Source: Geofilum rhodophaeum
GTDB taxonomy: Bacteria > Bacteroidota > Bacteroidia > Bacteroidales > Marinilabiliaceae
DNA: 64,000 nucleotides
Assembly: GCF_002210225.1 (NCBI RefSeq)
Contig: NZ_MWUJ01000002.1
Location: 282,933-346,932 of the forward strand
Direction: 5' to 3'
Shown: in pieces, positions 35,906 to 44,630 of the stretch
Numbering within the stretch: the first letter of the stretch is position 1
Layout: each line of letters opens with the position of its first letter
The notes under the pieces: model-generated
The model's database searches: none
Seen by the model: the letters and a program-made list of their open reading frames with translations, nothing else
What the model was told of the DNA's origin: nothing
Made by a program: the position numbers and the translations under genes

Positions 35906-37153
35906 ATGTTGGACTATTTGGAAGAAATATTGACGACCCTTAAGCAGAATAAGCTGCGAGCCATAATGACCGGTTTCAGTGTGGCATGGGGTATTTTTAT
36001 GCTCATCATTCTGTTGGGCAGCGGCAACGGCTTGCAGAATGGGATGGAGTTTGGGTTGCGGGATATTGCGCAGAATGCCATTCAGATATGGCCCGGACGC
36101 ACCAGTATCGAGCACGAGGGGCTGAATAAAGGTCGCCGGATACAGTTTACCAACGAAGACGTGGAGTTGTTGCAGCGTGATTTGCAGGGAATTAAAGATG
36201 TAACCGGTCGCCTTTATCTGTGGTCCGAAGTTCCCCTTACCTATAAAAATGAATACAGCGATTATACCGTTACCTGTATTACCCCTGCCTATTACCGCAT
36301 TCGTTTGCAGGATCTGGTGAAGGGGCGCTTTATCAACGAAAACGACCTGAAAGAAAGTCGAAAAGTATTGGTTCTTTCTAAAAGTATTGTCGAGCAGCTT
36401 TTTGGGGACGAAGATCCCATTGGTGAATTGGTGAAAGTGGGAGGTATTCACTTTAAGGTGATTGGCGTCAGCGCCAATCCTACCGACGAAAGCGCTAAAG
36501 ATGCCATGATTCCCTTAAGTACCGGGCAGCGGGTTTTCAACGGCAGTCACAATTTGAGCAATCTGGCTCTGACCACTTCTTATCAAACCATTGCCGAAAA
36601 CAAGCAGGTGGAGGAAGAAGTACGTTCTTTCTTAGCCCGAAGACATCGGTTTTCAGATGAAGACCAGGAAGCACTAAATGTATGGAATACCATGGAGTCG
36701 GTCACCCAGGCCCAAGGGGTATTTAACGGATTGCGACTCTTTATTTGGGTGGTGGGCATCATGACCATCATCGCAGGAATTGTTGGCGTAAGCAACATCA
36801 TGATCATTTTGGTGAAAGAAAGAACCAAGGAGCTGGGCATTAGAAAGGCCTTGGGCGCGAGTCCCTGGAGTGTTGTTCAGCTGGTTTTGTCCGAATCGCT
36901 CTTCATCACCGCAGTAGCCGGTTTTATGGGCATGCTTTTAGGAATGGGGGTGCTGCATGGGGCCAGTGTGATTTTGCGACAAGTGTATGAAGGCAATCCC
37001 AACATACGCAATATCTTCTACAATCCCTCGGCCGATTTTGGCGTTGCGCTTTCCGCCGCGGTTGTGTTGGTGGCAGCGGGCTTGTTGGCCGGTTTTATTC
37101 CTGCACGAAAAGCGGCTTCCATTAAACCCATTGAAGCCTTGCACGATGAGTGA
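35906..37153 (+). CDS. MacB-like ABC transporter permease 1
   Basis: 415 residues. One N-terminal helix (about 22-42), a large periplasmic domain (about 45-280), then three C-terminal helices with FtsX signature (about 285-410, KERTKELGIRKALGASPWSV). This four-helix MacB-type topology transmits ATP-driven conformational change rather than moving substrate through the membrane. It is paralogous to the next permease (shared start LKQNKLRA / IKQNKLRS). Confidence 0.93.
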   Translation: MLDYLEEILTTLKQNKLRAIMTGFSVAWGIFMLIILLGSGNGLQNGMEFGLRDIAQNAIQIWPGRTSIEHEGLNKGRRIQFTNEDVELLQRDLQGIKDVTGRLYLWSEVPLTYKNEYSDYTVTCITPAYYRIRLQDLVKGRFINENDLKESRKVLVLSKSIVEQLFGDEDPIGELVKVGGIHFKVIGVSANPTDESAKDAMIPLSTGQRVFNGSHNLSNLALTTSYQTIAENKQVEEEVRSFLARRHRFSDEDQEALNVWNTMESVTQAQGVFNGLRLFIWVVGIMTIIAGIVGVSNIMIILVKERTKELGIRKALGASPWSVVQLVLSESLFITAVAGFMGMLLGMGVLHGASVILRQVYEGNPNIRNIFYNPSADFGVALSAAVVLVAAGLLAGFIPARKAASIKPIEALHDE

Positions 37154-37205
37154 TTGGTTTTTTACACCCACGTTTTTTTGAATTGTCGTACTTAAAACAG
37201 CAAGC

Positions 37206-38480
37206 GTGTTTGATCAAGACAGATGGCAGGAAATATTTTCTGCAATTAAGCAAAACAAGTTGCGCAGTGCGCTGACTGCCTTCGGGGTTTTTTGGGGCAT
37301 ATTTATGCTGATAACCATGACCGGAGCAGGCAATGGCCTGGTCAACGGGGTAACTGCCGGTTTTAAGCATTTCGCCACAAACAGCGCTTTTGTGTGGACC
37401 AGCAACACCACCAAACCCTACAAGGGGTTTCGGCAGGGGCGTCCCTGGAATTTTAACAATGAGGATATGGCCACCATTCGTCGGGAGGTGCCTGGGGTCG
37501 ATTTGTTGGCGCCCAAACTGCAGGGATGGAATTTGAATCAGGGAGAGAATGTAATTCGTGGACTGCGTACCGGTGCTTTTAATATAGTGGGTGAAGTACC
37601 CGACTTCAATCGGATAGATCCCAACGAAATGATTTACGGTCGTTTCATCAACGAAATGGATGTGGAGCAAAAGCGTAAGGTTTGCGTCATTGGCGAACGG
37701 GTGTATGAGGTGCTTTTTGATAAGGACGAAAATCCGGTTGGTGAATACATCAGAGTGAGCGGGGTTTGGTTTCAGGTGATTGGGGTAGCGCGATCTCTTA
37801 ATCCCAATGTTCAAATCGGGGGCGATAAAAAGGAGCTGGTATCCTTGCCCTTCAGCACCATGCAACAGTCCTTCAACTACGGCAACGAAGTTCATTTTTT
37901 TGGTTTTACCACCAAGTCCGGTTACAGCGTTTCTGAAACAGCCGATGCGGTAACACGTCTGCTCAAGGTGAAACACTCGGTGGATCCCGATGATCTGGAG
38001 GCAACCGGCAATTTTAATGTGGAGGAAATGGCAAAGACCATGAACAATATGTTTTTGGGTATTAATTTGCTGATATGGATTGTAGGGATTGGAACCCTTG
38101 TGGCGGGCGCCGTTGGGGTCAGCAACATAATGCTGGTTACCGTTCGGGAGCGGACCAAGGAAATTGGTATACAGCGTGCCATTGGCGCGCGTCCGTGGAC
38201 CATCATCAGTCAAATTTTAACGGAGTCGGTTTTTCTAACCACTCTGGCAGGCTTTCTGGGCCTGGCCTTGGGGACCTTGATATTATCTGCCGTCAGCACC
38301 GGCCTCAAAGCCGCTGCCGCCACCTCCGAAGAGCCCATATTTTTTCAAGACCTGAATATCGGCTTAGCGACGGCCCTGCTGGCCCTGGGCGTGCTGGTAT
38401 TAACCGGATTCTTTGCGGGACTGATTCCCGCCCGTAAGGCGGTTCGGGTAAAGCCCATTGAAGCCTTGCGTCACGAATAA
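37206..38480 (+). CDS. MacB-like ABC transporter permease 2
   Basis: 424 residues from a GTG start (MFDQDRWQEIFSAIKQNK). Same layout as permease 1: helix 1 at about 21-40, a MacB_PCD periplasmic domain, and three terminal helices with RERTKEIGIQRAIGARPW. Two tandem permeases imply a heterodimeric exporter served by one ATPase. 52 nt separate it from permease 1. Confidence 0.93.
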   Translation: MFDQDRWQEIFSAIKQNKLRSALTAFGVFWGIFMLITMTGAGNGLVNGVTAGFKHFATNSAFVWTSNTTKPYKGFRQGRPWNFNNEDMATIRREVPGVDLLAPKLQGWNLNQGENVIRGLRTGAFNIVGEVPDFNRIDPNEMIYGRFINEMDVEQKRKVCVIGERVYEVLFDKDENPVGEYIRVSGVWFQVIGVARSLNPNVQIGGDKKELVSLPFSTMQQSFNYGNEVHFFGFTTKSGYSVSETADAVTRLLKVKHSVDPDDLEATGNFNVEEMAKTMNNMFLGINLLIWIVGIGTLVAGAVGVSNIMLVTVRERTKEIGIQRAIGARPWTIISQILTESVFLTTLAGFLGLALGTLILSAVSTGLKAAAATSEEPIFFQDLNIGLATALLALGVLVLTGFFAGLIPARKAVRVKPIEALRHE

Positions 38481-38531
38481 CACAACTGCCATCTTATAAA
38501 CAACTAACGCCAAAGACTAAAATTGAAAAGC

Positions 38532-39614
38532 ATGAAGCGTATTATTAAATTTACCATCCTGCTGGTTTTTATCGCCCTGATAATCTGGGTGTTCGTTTAT
38601 CTGTACCAGCAATCTAAAACCGCTCCGGTGGTTTACGAAACCGAAACACCGGTCACCACCAACATCCTGCGTAAAACGGTAGCTACCGGATCGGTAGTGC
38701 CCCGTAAAGAAATCGCCATTAAGCCTCAGGAATCGGGTATTGTTACCGCTGTTTATGTGCAGCCCGGAGAATTGGTGAAGCAGGGAGACGATTTGGCCCG
38801 CATACAAATTATTCCAGAGATGGTGCAGGTTAATGAGGCCGAAAATCGGGTTAATAAGGCCCGTCTGGCCTTTGCCAATGCCGAGAAGGAGTTTGAACGT
38901 ATTCAGCAGTTGTACGAACAGGAGGTGGTGGCCTTGTCCGATTTCCAAGCGGAAGAATTACATTTTAAAAGTTCCCGGGAGGATCTGCAGGCTGCAGAAA
39001 ACCACTTGCAGTTGATTCAGGAAGGGGTAACCAAACAAATGGGCAGTAAGACCAATACCGTGATTCGATCGACCATTTCGGGGATGGTGCTGGATGTTCC
39101 GATTGAGGAGGGCAACTCAGTGATCAAGAGCAACAACTTTAATGATGGTACCACAGTAGCCATGGTAGCCGATATGGGCGAAATGATTTTTGAAGGGATG
39201 GTGGACGAGACCGAAGTGGGGAAGTTGAAGGAAGGGATGCATTTGGTGATGACCATAGGCGCTATTGAGAATGAGATGTTCGATGCCTATCTGGAATACA
39301 TTTCACCCAAGGGGGTGGAAGAAGGCGGCGCCATTCAGTTTGAAATTAAGGCCGCCGTGGAGTTGAAAGACAATCGCTTTATTCGTGCCGGCTACAGTGC
39401 CAGTGCCGACATTGTATTGGATCGCCGCGACAGTGTGTTGGCCATTAATGAAAAGGTTTTGCAGTTCAGCGGCGACTCGGTGTTCGTGGAGGTGGAAACC
39501 GCTCCACAGGTCTTTGAAAAGCGTCTGGTGAAGACCGGCTTGTCCGACGGACTGAACATCGAATTGCTGGAGGGGCTTGAGGCCGAAGAAAAAGTAAAAG
39601 TTCCTGTCATCTGA
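38532..39614 (+). CDS. Membrane-fusion (periplasmic adaptor) protein
   Basis: 360 residues with one N-terminal membrane anchor (about 5-24), a barrel-sandwich/lipoyl domain (PRKEIAIKPQESGIVTAVYV), an alpha-helical hairpin (about 105-165, heptad-rich AENRVNKARLAFANAEKEFERIQQL), and beta-barrel and proximal domains toward the C-terminus. It links the MacB-like complex to the outer-membrane channel. The ATG at 38532 is preferred; a TTG at 38523 would add three residues. Confidence 0.93.
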   Translation: MKRIIKFTILLVFIALIIWVFVYLYQQSKTAPVVYETETPVTTNILRKTVATGSVVPRKEIAIKPQESGIVTAVYVQPGELVKQGDDLARIQIIPEMVQVNEAENRVNKARLAFANAEKEFERIQQLYEQEVVALSDFQAEELHFKSSREDLQAAENHLQLIQEGVTKQMGSKTNTVIRSTISGMVLDVPIEEGNSVIKSNNFNDGTTVAMVADMGEMIFEGMVDETEVGKLKEGMHLVMTIGAIENEMFDAYLEYISPKGVEEGGAIQFEIKAAVELKDNRFIRAGYSASADIVLDRRDSVLAINEKVLQFSGDSVFVEVETAPQVFEKRLVKTGLSDGLNIELLEGLEAEEKVKVPVI

Positions 39615-39627
39615 TAAAAGTCTGATC

Positions 39628-40965
39628 ATGCAAAATAAAATATTTAAGGTCGTACTGCTCTTGCTGTGCGGAGCACTTTCGGTGGGGGCGCAAAGTCCCA
39701 CCGATGGGAGCTGGACCCTGGAGCAGTGCATAGAACACGCGCTTACGCACAACCTGAGTCTGAAAAGGCAGGGCCTTCAGGCCAATCAACAAGAGCTGCA
39801 GTACAAACAGACTCAGTTGGATCGTCTGCCCAATTTGAATGCCAACTCCAGCTTCAGGACTTCCAGTGGAAGTGTTCGTATTGAAAACACCTTTGAGTTG
39901 GTGGATGTGACCACGCGGGATGCCAATCTGGGGCTGTCCTCTTCTACGGCTTTGTTCGAGGGTTTTACCCGCAGAAATGCAGTGAAAAAGGCGAGGACCG
40001 ACTTTGAGGCGGCCCGCATGGATGTAGAAGCGGCCGGTAACGATTTGGCTTTGGGCATTACGGCCATGTACATGCAAATTCTTTTTGACCGGGAAATGCT
40101 GGAGACCGCCAGAGTTCAGGAGGAAACGGTGCGGATGCAGGTGGCGCAAAGTGAGAAGATGGTGGCTGCCGGAAAGTTGCCCGAAGGTGCACTCCTCGAA
40201 ATGCAAGCCCTTGCTGCCAGGGAGTCCTCCTCGGTCATTCAGCTTGAAAACCGCCTGATGCTTTCCTTGCTCGATTTGGCACAGGCTCTGGATTTGGAAG
40301 ATGTTGGTGCTTTTGATGTGCTGTACCCCGAAGTGGAGGAGCTGTCTTTAGAGCATCTTCAGGATGCTTCGACGGTTTACACCATGGCCGTGGGGAGTCT
40401 TCCCCGCATTGCCGCCGCAGAATTGCGTTTGGAGAGCAGTCAGAAGCAGGTGGATATCGCTAAGGGTTATTTGTGGCCGCGCTTGTCCCTCAACATGGGG
40501 TGGAGCACTTATGTGAATCGCTTTAAGGGACAGCAAAACTTTGACTTCAGTCAAAGCTTCAGCGACAACGCGTCTCAGTATTATGGCCTGAGCTTGAACA
40601 TTCCTATTTTCAACGGTTTGTCGGCCCGCAACAACATTAAAAACGCCCGTATTGGGGTCTTGAACGCCCAGTACAGTCTGGAAACGGAGCAACAGGCCTT
40701 GCGTAAGGACATACAGCAGGCGGTGGCCGATGCACAGGCGGCTTACCGACAGTTTTTGGCCGGAGAGGCTGCAGTTGATGCTTATCGGGAGGCTTTTCGC
40801 TATACCGAAAAGCGCTATGAGGTGGGTATGGTCAATGTGGTCGACTATCAGGTCAGCAAGACCGAGTTGCTGAATGCCGAGTCGGACTACCTGCAGGCCA
40901 AGTACACCTTTTTGTTGCGCAGTAAAATTTTGGATTTTTATCAGGGAAGGCCCTTGGTGCTGTAA
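39628..40965 (+). CDS. TolC-family outer-membrane channel
   Basis: 445 residues with a signal peptide (about 1-21, cleaved after GA-Q) and the two-fold repeated helical/strand structure of OEP proteins: LEQCIEHALTHNLSLKRQGLQ near the start and long coiled helices at about 120-220 and 330-430. Last gene of the exporter operon, 13 nt after the adaptor. Together the five genes make a complete tripartite pump; the cargo (antibiotic, peptide or lipid) cannot be read from sequence. Confidence 0.94.
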   Translation: MQNKIFKVVLLLLCGALSVGAQSPTDGSWTLEQCIEHALTHNLSLKRQGLQANQQELQYKQTQLDRLPNLNANSSFRTSSGSVRIENTFELVDVTTRDANLGLSSSTALFEGFTRRNAVKKARTDFEAARMDVEAAGNDLALGITAMYMQILFDREMLETARVQEETVRMQVAQSEKMVAAGKLPEGALLEMQALAARESSSVIQLENRLMLSLLDLAQALDLEDVGAFDVLYPEVEELSLEHLQDASTVYTMAVGSLPRIAAAELRLESSQKQVDIAKGYLWPRLSLNMGWSTYVNRFKGQQNFDFSQSFSDNASQYYGLSLNIPIFNGLSARNNIKNARIGVLNAQYSLETEQQALRKDIQQAVADAQAAYRQFLAGEAAVDAYREAFRYTEKRYEVGMVNVVDYQVSKTELLNAESDYLQAKYTFLLRSKILDFYQGRPLVL

Positions 40966-41007
40966 CAGCTTCTTGAATACGGTGGTGGAGGACTCGCCGA
41001 TAATTGT

Positions 41008-41015
41008 TAACTTTG
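41008..41015 (+). promoter_or_regulatory. -7 element TAACTTTG upstream of tsaB
   Basis: A TAnnTTTG match 22 nt before the tsaB ATG. Confidence 0.4.
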
Positions 41016-41037
41016 GTCTTTTCAAAACGCTCGGAAA

Positions 41038-41733
41038 ATGGCGCTTATTCTTTGTATAGAGACCTCCACCACCGTTTGTTCGGTGGCTTTGGCGCACGAT
41101 GGCCAGGTTTTGGTCGCTCGCCGTGAAGATCTTCCCAATTCCCACTCCACGCGCTTAACAGTACTCATCGAGGAGCTGATGCTGGAAGCCGGGTTGTCGA
41201 TGGACGAGCTGGCAGCAGTAGCTGTGAGTAGCGGGCCCGGTTCTTATACCGGACTCCGTATTGGGGTGTCGGTGGCCAAGGGTTTGTGTTTTGCCCTGCA
41301 AAAGCCATTGCTGGCCTTCTCTTCACTGGAGGTGCTGGCAGCGGCTTTTTTGCAAAGTGGAAACGGTCCTGAGGATGGGGCCCTGTTGTGCCCTTTAATG
41401 GATGCCCGCCGCATGGAGGTTTATACCGCCTTTTTTAACAGTGACTTGCAGTTGCAGGGCGATATTCGTGCCGAAATTGTAAGCGGAGAAAGTTTTGCTG
41501 ACGCCTTGCAGCAGGGTCCGGTCTATTTCTTTGGGGATGGTGCGGCCAAGTGTCGCGAAGTCCTCACGCACCCCAATGCCCGATTTGTAGATGATGTGGC
41601 ACCTCTGGCTGCGGCTATGGCACCCCTGGCTCAAGAGCGTTATCGTCAGAAAAAGTTCGAAGATGTGGCCTATTTCGAGCCATTTTATTTGAAAGCCTTT
41701 CAGGCCACAGTGCCCCGGAATAAGGTTTTTTAG
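41038..41733 (+). CDS. tsaB: tRNA threonylcarbamoyladenosine biosynthesis protein TsaB
   Basis: 231 residues of the ASKHA fold, partner of TsaD and TsaE in making t6A37 in ANN-decoding tRNAs. Visible: ILCIETSTTVCSVALA (start), VAVSSGPGSYTGLRIGVSVA (about 60-80) and LLAFSSLEVLAAA. It lacks the metal-binding His pair of TsaD, as expected. tsaD and tsaE are not in this window. Confidence 0.94.
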   Translation: MALILCIETSTTVCSVALAHDGQVLVARREDLPNSHSTRLTVLIEELMLEAGLSMDELAAVAVSSGPGSYTGLRIGVSVAKGLCFALQKPLLAFSSLEVLAAAFLQSGNGPEDGALLCPLMDARRMEVYTAFFNSDLQLQGDIRAEIVSGESFADALQQGPVYFFGDGAAKCREVLTHPNARFVDDVAPLAAAMAPLAQERYRQKKFEDVAYFEPFYLKAFQATVPRNKVF

Positions 41734-41859
41734 AGCTGTAGCTGCATGGTTATCAAGGCGATGTATTGGCTCTTTGTTTTTTGGCATCTCTTTTGCAACC
41801 TTGCGCCTATACCTTGGGTACAAGTTTGTGCGTAGAGGAGATAATTAATACAGGCAAAT

Positions 41860-42657
41860 ATGAAGAAGAGCATAGCGATAGTTTTGGGTTTGGGGTTACT
41901 CCTGTTTTTTGGTGGGGGACTTAGTGCGGGACAAGCTCCAGGGCAGTCTGTTCCACGGTCTTTTGGACCTGGAGAGGAGTTGCATTATGGAATGCGCTAC
42001 GGTTTTATTCGTGGCGGTGGCGGCACCTTGTCGGTGAAGGATACGATTTGGAACGGTCAAAGGGTCTACCACCTGGTGGGTTCGGCACACACTTCAGGTC
42101 TGGCCGACAAGATTTTTCGGGTGCGCGACGTGTACGAGAGCTTCTTTGATCCCTACACCCAATTGCCTGTGAAGTCGGTGCGCAACATCAGTGAGGGACG
42201 TTACCGTTGGTACAACGAGTCGTTGTTTGAGCATGGTGCCGACTCGACCCGTATTTTGAGTCAACGCAGTGGCGAGCATTATGTAAAGCCCAATATCCTG
42301 GATATTGTGTCTGCCTTTTACATCGGTCGCGAAAAGCATTTTAACGACCAGATGAAAATTGGAGAGATAATAACGCTCCATACCTGGTTTGCCGATGAGG
42401 AGTTTCCCCTGCGCATCCGTTACCGGGGCCTTGAAGCCATCGATACGAGTTTTGGCAAACTGGAATGTTACAAGTTTTCGCCGGTCACCGAGGTGGGCCG
42501 GGCTTTTGAGACGGAGGACGATATGCACGTATGGATCACCCGCGACGCCAATCGTTTGCCGGTACGCATCCGCTTCAACTTAAAAGTGGGTTCCTTTGTG
42601 TGCGACCTGGAGCAGTTCCGTGGCCTCAAGAATCCCTTTTCGAGTTTTGTGCCTTAA
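41860..42657 (+). CDS. DUF3108 domain-containing exported protein
   Basis: 265 residues with a signal peptide (about 1-24, GLSAGQA). The rest is a predicted beta-rich domain matching DUF3108 features: FGPGEELHYGMRYGFIRGGGG, KIFRVRDVYESFFDP, and a late PVRIRFNLKVGSFVCDLEQF. Members occur in periplasmic or outer-membrane context in Bacteroidota and have no established function. It is 127 nt after tsaB and probably separately transcribed. Confidence 0.85.
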   Translation: MKKSIAIVLGLGLLLFFGGGLSAGQAPGQSVPRSFGPGEELHYGMRYGFIRGGGGTLSVKDTIWNGQRVYHLVGSAHTSGLADKIFRVRDVYESFFDPYTQLPVKSVRNISEGRYRWYNESLFEHGADSTRILSQRSGEHYVKPNILDIVSAFYIGREKHFNDQMKIGEIITLHTWFADEEFPLRIRYRGLEAIDTSFGKLECYKFSPVTEVGRAFETEDDMHVWITRDANRLPVRIRFNLKVGSFVCDLEQFRGLKNPFSSFVP

Positions 42658-42669
42658 GTGCCTTAAGAC

Positions 42670-43473
42670 TTATTTGCCAATGAGGCGGTTGAGTTTGCCG
42701 GATATCAGTCCCTCTTCATCAATTTGCGCATCGCGGAAGCCAAATGCTTTTATTTGAGGCAGGAGTATGGACCAGTGGTTTTTCAGCTCAGTGAGCTGGG
42801 CCGTGGGGACTTCTACTTTGGCGAGGTCGCCAAAGTAGCGCACCCGCGCATCGGCAAAGCCCTCCGAAGCCAGCAAATCTTCCGCTTTTTCCACCAGGGC
42901 CAGTTTATCCACCGTAATGGCCTCCCCGTAGGGGAAACGACTGCTCAGGCAGGGACTGGCCGGCTTGTCCCACACTTTTAATCCCACTTCGCGGGCCATG
43001 CGACGAATGTCGTCCTTATTCATTTTACACTCGGCCAGGGGACTGCGAGCCGCGTATTGATCCGCCGCCTTGAGGCCCGGCCGGTAATCGCCCCAGTCGC
43101 TGGTGTTGTTGCCGTTCACCAAAACAAAGTCGGGATACTTTTCACTGCGGTAGCGGCCCATTTCGGTGTAGAGCGAACTTTTGCACCAAAAGCAGCGGTC
43201 CACCGGATTTTGCCGGTAATTGGGGTCTTCTATTTCATTGGGATGAATCACATCGTAGCGAATGTCGTTTTCTTCGCAGAACTTTACCGCCAGTTCAAAA
43301 TCGCGCCGCTTTAAGCTGGCCGAATCGCCAATGAGGGCAATGGCCTTGTCTTTAGGCAGGGCCTGCCGTGCCGCCCAGGCCACCAGACAACTGTCCACCC
43401 CCCCCGAAAGGGCCGTTAATACGCCGTGGTGGGACTGAAACCAGGAGATGAGCTGTGTATATTGTTTGTTCAT
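42670..43473 (-). CDS. larE: ATP-dependent sacrificial sulfur transferase LarE-like
   Basis: 267 residues with a PP-loop ATPase motif LSGGVDSCLVAWAA (about residues 19-32) and a C-terminal sulphur-transfer region containing CLSSRFPYGEAIT (about residue 175), where LarE keeps its sacrificial cysteine. In lactate racemase maturation LarE supplies sulphur to the nickel-pincer cofactor. No larA, larB or larC is visible here. The family also contains related sulphur transferases, so the exact substrate is open. Confidence 0.87.
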   Translation of the reverse strand: MNKQYTQLISWFQSHHGVLTALSGGVDSCLVAWAARQALPKDKAIALIGDSASLKRRDFELAVKFCEENDIRYDVIHPNEIEDPNYRQNPVDRCFWCKSSLYTEMGRYRSEKYPDFVLVNGNNTSDWGDYRPGLKAADQYAARSPLAECKMNKDDIRRMAREVGLKVWDKPASPCLSSRFPYGEAITVDKLALVEKAEDLLASEGFADARVRYFGDLAKVEVPTAQLTELKNHWSILLPQIKAFGFRDAQIDEEGLISGKLNRLIGK

Positions 43474-43519
43474 GACTTACAAAAATTGGTTTGGAGGGCT
43501 AAAAATAACAAAAGAATTA

Positions 43520-43527
43520 TAGTTTTG
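43520..43527 (+). promoter_or_regulatory. -7 element TAGTTTTG upstream of the Cys-cluster gene
   Basis: A TAnnTTTG match followed by CAGCA, 21 nt before the start. Confidence 0.4.
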
Positions 43528-43548
43528 CAGCACTTTAATACCTCTAAT

Positions 43549-43794
43549 ATGGAATGTAGACCCCATTGTGCTGCTTGCTGCATTGCCATCAGTATTTCGT
43601 CGCCCATCCCGGGTATGCCCAATGGCAAACCGGCCGGAATGCCCTGCATTCACCTTACGTCGGATTTGCAATGCGGCATTTTTCATTCGCCCGATCGGCC
43701 CCGGGTTTGTGCCGGGTTTAAGCCCGAGCCGCTGGTCTGCGGCACCAACCGCGACGAAGCGCTGGCCATTTTGTCGGCCCTGGAGAGGGACTGA
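43549..43794 (+). CDS. YkgJ-family small cysteine-cluster protein
   Basis: 81 residues. Cysteines are arranged C-x3-C-x2-CC (CRPHCAACC), then PCIHL, QCGIFH, VCAGFKP and VCG, the UPF0153/YkgJ pattern, probably a metal or Fe-S site. Function unknown. The ATG at 43549 sits just after a -7 element. It is shorter than typical YkgJ (about 110-190 residues), but the core is complete. Confidence 0.85.
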   Translation: MECRPHCAACCIAISISSPIPGMPNGKPAGMPCIHLTSDLQCGIFHSPDRPRVCAGFKPEPLVCGTNRDEALAILSALERD

Positions 43795-43830
43795 TGGGCA
43801 CAAGAAAATGCGCATTTAACTCTTTTTTCC

Positions 43831-43838
43831 TATATTTG
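43831..43838 (+). promoter_or_regulatory. -7 element TATATTTG upstream of frr
   Basis: A TAnnTTTG match followed by CGGCA, 33 nt before the frr ATG. Confidence 0.45.
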
Positions 43839-43871
43839 CGGCAAAGCAAAACCTACTAAAACACTACCACC

Positions 43872-44435
43872 ATGGAAGATGAAGTTAAGTTAGTCCTCGA
43901 AGACGCTACCGATAAGATGGACAAAGCCCTGGATCACCTGGATCGAGAACTGTCGAAGGTTAGAGCCGGCAAAGCCAATCCCAAAATGCTCGACGGCGTA
44001 ATGGTCGACTATTACGGGGCAATGACTCCCCTGGCCCAGGTGGCGAACATCAATACCCCCGATCCCCGCACCATTGCCATTCAGCCCTGGGAAAAGGGTA
44101 TGATACCTGTTATCGAAAAGGCCATTATGGCAGCCAACCTGGGCATGAATCCCGACAACAACGGCGAGCTGGTACGCATTAATGTGCCGCCTCTGACCGA
44201 GGAACGACGCAAAGACCTGGTGAAAATGGCAAAAAAATTGGCCGAAGACTCCCGCATTGGCATTAGAGGCGCCCGTCGTGAGGCTATGGACGAGTTTAAG
44301 AAATTACTCAAAGAGGGTTTGCCCGAGGATATGGAAAAGGATGCCGAAGATCAGGCACAAAAGCTGACCGACCGCTACATGAAGAGGGTAGACGAGATGT
44401 TTGAGGCCAAGGAAAAAGACATTATGACTGTATAA
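43872..44435 (+). CDS. frr: Ribosome recycling factor
   Basis: 187 residues, full length. Splits post-termination ribosomes with EF-G. Marks: ELSKVRAGKANPKMLDGVMV, PLAQVANINTPDPRTIAIQP, IRINVPPLTEERRK-type segment and REAMDEFKKLLKEG. Commonly follows pyrH; here it stands alone with its own promoter and terminator. Confidence 0.97.
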   Translation: MEDEVKLVLEDATDKMDKALDHLDRELSKVRAGKANPKMLDGVMVDYYGAMTPLAQVANINTPDPRTIAIQPWEKGMIPVIEKAIMAANLGMNPDNNGELVRINVPPLTEERRKDLVKMAKKLAEDSRIGIRGARREAMDEFKKLLKEGLPEDMEKDAEDQAQKLTDRYMKRVDEMFEAKEKDIMTV

Positions 44436-44462
44436 AAGTTTGATTTTTAATAAGCCGTAATT

Positions 44463-44493
44463 ACAGCCGCTCCGCAAGGGGCGGCTGTTTTTG
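44463..44493 (+). terminator. Intrinsic terminator after frr
   Basis: An 11-bp stem ACAGCCGCTCC / GGGGCGGCTGT (one G-U) with a 4-nt loop, then TTTTTGTG. It is 28 nt after the stop. Confidence 0.8.
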
Positions 44494-44630
44494 TGTTAAG
44501 TATTTATTATTTAACAAGTCAATTCTTGTGTAGGTTTTTCCGGCAAAAAAAAATAATCTAACTTTCCATCCGATTTTACAGCCCCAATGTAGTATTGTTT
44601 TATTCTTATGCGTTTTAGCTCCTTTGCCCT

